From the NCBI RefSeq assembly GCF_001766415.1, contig NZ_MKXO01000001.1, positions 682,001-746,000 on the forward strand: a DNA stretch of 64,000 nt. Reading direction: 5' to 3'. The position numbers were made by a program, and so were the translations under genes. This DNA is from Exiguobacterium aurantiacum. Its GTDB lineage: Bacteria; Bacillota; Bacilli; Exiguobacteriales; Exiguobacteriaceae. The number at the start of each line of letters is the position of its first letter. The first letter of the stretch is position 1. Under the pieces are notes generated by a model. It was given only the letters and a program-made list of their open reading frames with translations. It was not told where the DNA came from and ran no database searches. Positions 60,435 to 64,000 of this stretch are shown piece after piece.

Positions 60435-61736
60435 TTAAAAGTTACTTGCCTGTTTCGTTTCTTCAGTTGTATCGACCGAAGCCGGTTCGACTTCTTCTTT
60501 CGGCAACACCGCGTTCAAAAGAATACCGACGACCGTCGCGAGCGCCATCCCTTGGACCGGGAAGCTGCCGAGTTGGACCATCGCCCCGCCGAGGCCGACG
60601 ACGAGAATGACCGAGGCGATGATGAGGTTGCGTTTCTCGGCGAGGTCGACGTTGCTGTCGACCATCGTCCGCAGTCCGTTCGAGGCGATGACACCGAACA
60701 AGAGGATCGAGATACCGCCTTTGACCGGATTCGGGATTGTCGAGATGAACGCCTCGACGTGACCGAGGAAGCCGAAGCTGATGGCCATGAGCGCTGCTCC
60801 CGCGATGACGTAGACGCTGTACACTCTCGTGATCGCCATGACCCCGTTGTTTTCACCGTACGTCGTACACGGCGGTCCACCGAGCGCTGAGGCGACGGCT
60901 TTGCCGACGCCGTCGCCGAGGAGCGTCCGGTGCAGGCCTGGATCTTTCATCGTCTCGCGTCCGATGATTTTCGACGTGACCATTTGGTCGCCGATGTGCT
61001 CCGTCATCGTGACGAGCGCGACCGGGACGATGGCGAGGAGTGCCCCGACTTGCCACATCGGCATGTAGTCGACGAACACCATCGTGAAGTCAGGCAGTTG
61101 GAACAGGCTCGCTTGACCGATGGCCGAGTAGTCGATGATGCCGAACATGGCGGCGATGGCGTATCCGCCGACGATGCCGAACAAGATCGGAACCGCGCCC
61201 CAGACTCCTTTTAACTTTGTCATCGCGAGGATCGTGATGCCGAGCGTGAGCAGGGCGACCGTGATGAACGTGCCGTTATACGCTCCGTCGCGGTTCATCG
61301 ACATGTCGATGGCGACCGGTGCGAGCGATAAGCCGATGACCATGATGACCGGACCGACGACGACCGGCGGCAACAGTCGTAACAACCAACCGACGCCCGT
61401 CTTAAAGATGATGAGCGACACGACACCGTAGACCGAACCGGCGATAATACCGCCGAACAGTGCGGCTTCGACGCCCCATTGCTGGCTGACCGCGATGATC
61501 GGTGCGATGTAGGCAAAACTTGACCCGAGATACGTCGGGACTTTGAATTGGGTTATGACTAGGAATGAGAGCGTGGCCACACCGGAAGCGACGAGGGCGA
61601 CGGACGTGTTCAGTCCGGTCAAAATCGGGACTAAGATCGTCGCTCCGAACATGGCGAAGACGTGTTGCAAGCTGAAGAGCAGCCATTGCGGCAAGTGAGC
61701 GGGACGCTCGTGGATGTTGAGGATGGGGTTTTTCAT
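60435..61736 (-). CDS. pyrP: Uracil:proton symporter PyrP
   Basis: A UraA-type nucleobase permease. The 433-residue protein has 12 or so membrane helices and the family landmarks QHVFAMFGATILVPILTG near the N-terminus (read in part), VALVTMTEHIGDQM with the substrate Glu, and PPCTTYGENNGVMAITRV. The ATG at 61736 lies 8 bases after AAGGAG; the extended frame overlaps pyrR and has charged, unrelated residues. It is second in the operon, as in B. subtilis, but the gap to pyrR holds no terminator. Confidence 0.96.
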   Translation of the reverse strand: MKNPILNIHERPAHLPQWLLFSLQHVFAMFGATILVPILTGLNTSVALVASGVATLSFLVITQFKVPTYLGSSFAYIAPIIAVSQQWGVEAALFGGIIAGSVYGVVSLIIFKTGVGWLLRLLPPVVVGPVIMVIGLSLAPVAIDMSMNRDGAYNGTFITVALLTLGITILAMTKLKGVWGAVPILFGIVGGYAIAAMFGIIDYSAIGQASLFQLPDFTMVFVDYMPMWQVGALLAIVPVALVTMTEHIGDQMVTSKIIGRETMKDPGLHRTLLGDGVGKAVASALGGPPCTTYGENNGVMAITRVYSVYVIAGAALMAISFGFLGHVEAFISTIPNPVKGGISILLFGVIASNGLRTMVDSNVDLAEKRNLIIASVILVVGLGGAMVQLGSFPVQGMALATVVGILLNAVLPKEEVEPASVDTTEETKQASNF

Positions 61737-61744
61737 AAATAGTT

Positions 61745-61767
61745 CTCCTTCCTGGCCTCTCTGGACC
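61745..61767 (-). promoter_or_regulatory. PyrR-binding loop overlapping the pyrP ribosome-binding site
   Basis: Minus-strand GGTCCAGAGAGGCC (61754-61767) matches the PyrR loop consensus. CCTT upstream can pair with the AAGG of the pyrP Shine-Dalgarno AAGGAG (61745-61750), enclosing TGG/CCA around the loop. There is no terminator in the 49-base gap, so PyrR would act on translation. This is inference. Confidence 0.75.
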
Positions 61768-61785
61768 ACCTTAAAGGTTTTGGAT

Positions 61786-62442
<657 letters not shown>

Positions 62443-62446
62443 TCAC

Positions 62447-62460
62447 AGCCTCTCTGGACT
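62447..62460 (-). promoter_or_regulatory. PyrR-binding loop in the pyrR leader
   Basis: Minus-strand AGTCCAGAGAGGCT is a perfect match to the PyrR consensus ARUCCNGNGAGGYU. It lies between the promoter and the leader terminator. Confidence 0.93.
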
Positions 62461-62486
62461 GGGTTTAAAGGTGTTATGCTTTCTAG

Positions 62487-62515
62487 ACTATAAAGCTGAA
62501 TCGGTTGAAAGTCAA
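62487..62515 (-). promoter_or_regulatory. Promoter of the pyr operon
   Basis: Minus-strand TTGACT (62510-62515), 17-base spacer, TATAGT (62487-62492). The -35 overlaps the rluD stop codon. Confidence 0.8.
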
Positions 62516-63423
62516 CGTGTTTTCTCGATTTTGTCCAATTTTGCGAGCTCTGCCTCGAAGTCGGTCGGGAGTGCCGCCTCGAACTCGAGCCATTCGTTCG
62601 TCCGCGGATGATGGAAGCCGAGCGTGGCTGCATGGAGCGCTTGCCCGTTCAAATCGATCGTCCGACGCGGTCCGTATTTCGGGTCTCCGGCAAGCGGATG
62701 GCCGATATAGCGCATATGGACACGGATTTGATGCGTCCGTCCTGTCTCGAGCTTGCACTCGACGAGCGTGAAGTCTTTATAGCGCTCGAGCAGACGGAAG
62801 TGTGTTACCGCTTCTTTCGCATTCTTGTCTGTCACCGTCATGCGCTGACGATCGTTCGTGTCGCGCCCGATCGGCGCCTCGATTGATCCGAGCTCATGGA
62901 CGAGCTCGCCGTGGACAAGTGCGACGTATTCGCGTTTGATCGTTCTGTCTTTCAACTGTTGCGCGAGTGACTCGTGCGCCATATCGTTTTTCGCGACCAT
63001 GAGCAGTCCCGTCGTATCTTTATCGATACGATGGACGATACCCGGACGCTTCACCCCATTGATGCCTGAGAGGTCGTCACAGTGATACAACAGCGCGTTG
63101 ACGAGCGTTCCAGACGTATGACCGGCCGCAGGGTGCACGACCATGCCACGTGCTTTGTTGACGACGATGACATCCTCGTCCTCGAACACGACGTCGAGCG
63201 GAATATCTTCAGGGAGGACTTGGAGTTCGACGGCTTCTGGCACCGTCACGACGACTTCGTCCCCTTCTTGCAGTTTATAGTTCGGCTTCACGAGTTGACC
63301 GTTGACGAGCAGATCCCCTGCCTTGATCCAGTCTTGGATTTGCGAACGTGACCAGTCACTTCGTTCGCTCATCCATTTATCGATCCGTGCCTTTTCTTCG
63401 GCGACAAATGTGTAAGTTTCCAT
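62512..63423 (-). CDS. rluD: 23S rRNA pseudouridine synthase RluD family
   Basis: The 303-residue protein has an N-terminal S4 RNA-binding domain (about 12-75; [19 protein letters not shown]) and a pseudouridine synthase domain with the catalytic Asp in [12 protein letters not shown] (near residue 138) and [11 protein letters not shown]. The homologue in B. subtilis is YlyB at this same place. RluD is the closest named family; RluA/C paralogues cannot be excluded. Its ATG overlaps the lspA stop by one base. Confidence 0.92.
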   Translation of the reverse strand: METYTFVAEEKARIDKWMSERSDWSRSQIQDWIKAGDLLVNGQLVKPNYKLQEGDEVVVTVPEAVELQVLPEDIPLDVVFEDEDVIVVNKARGMVVHPAAGHTSGTLVNALLYHCDDLSGINGVKRPGIVHRIDKDTTGLLMVAKNDMAHESLAQQLKDRTIKREYVALVHGELVHELGSIEAPIGRDTNDRQRMTVTDKNAKEAVTHFRLLERYKDFTLVECKLETGRTHQIRVHMRYIGHPLAGDPKYGPRRTIDLNGQALHAATLGFHHPRTNEWLEFEAALPTDFEAELAKLDKIEKTR

Positions 63424-63896
63424 TACGATTGTCCCCTTTCTTTGTTTAATTTTTCTTCGAACAAGACGCCGATGATCATAAAGATGACCCCGAACGTGAG
63501 TGCCATATCGGCGACGTTAAAGATTGGGAAGTTGTAGCCGAACGGGTACGTGTCGACGAAGTCGACGACCTCGCCCCGGAACAGACGATCGATAAAGTTG
63601 CCGATCGCTCCGGCGAGCAGTAAGCCGACACTGTAGCCGAGCAGTTTGAAGCCATTCACTTCTTTATGCAAGAAGTAGATCAGACCGACGACAACGACGG
63701 CGGTGACGACGAAGAAGAACACCATCTGTCCTTCGAGCATCCCCCAGGCCGCGCCTCTGTTGCGGTACGATGTCAAATAGAGCCATCCCGGGATCAATTC
63801 GATCGATTGACCGATCGTCATCGTCTGGACGACGATCCATTTCGTCACTTGGTCGAGCAAAATGAGAACGACTGCTAATCCGTAATAACGTTTCAT
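63423..63896 (-). CDS. lspA: Lipoprotein signal peptidase LspA
   Basis: Membrane aspartyl protease that cleaves prolipoprotein signal peptides. The 157-residue protein has four membrane helices, DQVTKW near the N-terminus and the catalytic Asp pair in GNFIDRLFRGEVVDF and FNVADMAL. The ATG at 63896 lies six bases after AAAGGAG; a TTG three bases upstream is less likely. It lies between ileS and rluD, as in B. subtilis but without ylyA. Confidence 0.96.
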   Translation of the reverse strand: MKRYYGLAVVLILLDQVTKWIVVQTMTIGQSIELIPGWLYLTSYRNRGAAWGMLEGQMVFFFVVTAVVVVGLIYFLHKEVNGFKLLGYSVGLLLAGAIGNFIDRLFRGEVVDFVDTYPFGYNFPIFNVADMALTFGVIFMIIGVLFEEKLNKERGQS

Positions 63897-63922
63897 CAAA
63901 TTCTCCTTTCAAGTCATAAGAA

Positions 63923-63950
63923 ACCGGAGTGGACTGTGCGCCACTCCGGT
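63923..63950 (-). terminator. Terminator before lspA
   Basis: ACCGGAGTGG and CCACTCCGGT form a perfect 10-bp stem with an 8-base loop; the minus-strand tail is TTTCTT. It ends transcription of the gene at the right edge. Confidence 0.8.
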
Positions 63951-63955
63951 CCGGC

Positions 63956-64000
63956 TCATGCGATGACTTCTGTACAGCGCGGGCAAAGTTCTGGATGATC
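63956..64000 (-). CDS. ileS: Probable isoleucyl-tRNA synthetase, C-terminal end (partial)
   Basis: The window ends in a minus-strand frame whose last residues are DHPELCPRCTEVIA followed by a stop. A CPRC pair preceded by HPELC is typical of the C-terminal zinc finger of bacterial IleRS, and ileS precedes lspA in Bacilli. A DksA/TraR-type YlyA is an alternative but less likely. Only 14 residues are visible. Confidence 0.72.
   Translation of the reverse strand, partial: DHPELCPRCTEVIA

Overview
The window is core chromosome of a low-to-medium GC Gram-positive bacterium of the class Bacilli. The gene order follows the Bacillus subtilis segment from ileS/pyr through smc and codY almost gene for gene, Shine-Dalgarno sites are strong (AAGGAGG type), and regulators of Bacilli type (CodY, FapR, PyrR, a TPP riboswitch) are present. 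The G+C of roughly half, the absence of spoVM beside rpmB and of remA beside gmk, and a fused def-fmt gene suggest a non-sporulating genus such as Exiguobacterium. That genus call is inference from context, not a database result. I see no tRNA, rRNA, IS element, prophage, CRISPR array or defence island.

Nearly everything is transcribed on the minus strand, so operons read from high to low coordinates. From the right end: the last codons of a probable ileS, lspA and rluD, then the complete pyrimidine operon pyrR-pyrP-pyrB-pyrC-carA-carB-pyrK-pyrD-pyrF-pyrE (62.5-50.9 kb) with three PyrR-binding loops. Next come two membrane proteins of unknown role (a FUSC-type protein and a DUF4097-like protein) convergent with the plus-strand gene rqcH. 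Then gmk-rpoZ-coaBC-priA-[def-fmt fusion]-rsmB-rlmN-prpC-prkC-rsgA-rpe, joining DNA restart, CoA synthesis, formyl-Met handling, ribosome modification and Ser/Thr phospho-signalling.

A TPP riboswitch drives thiT-thiN. rpmB (plus strand) and the Asp23-like/fakA/sdaAB/sdaAA/recG cluster diverge near 33 kb. The FapR-controlled lipid operon fapR-plsX-fabD-fabG-acpP-rnc follows, then smc-ftsY with the small divergent DUF1128 gene. The SRP/ribosome region (ylxM-ffh, rpsP-rimM-trmD-rplS, lepB, rbgA, rnhB) leads into a FliK-like/FlhB-like pair, sucC-sucD, dprA, topA-trmFO and finally xerC-hslV-hslU-codY.

The most notable observations are: an in-frame fusion of peptide deformylase to Met-tRNA formyltransferase with both active sites apparently intact; a PyrR-binding loop placed over the pyrP ribosome-binding site with no terminator, suggesting translational rather than attenuation control; CodY-box-like sites at both ends of the xerC-hslVU-codY operon; a FliK/FlhB-like pair next to no flagellar genes; and a strong hairpin just before rnc. 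Start codons were re-chosen from ribosome-binding sites and family N-termini for many genes; several are GTG or TTG. No gene-free stretch exceeds about 250 bases.
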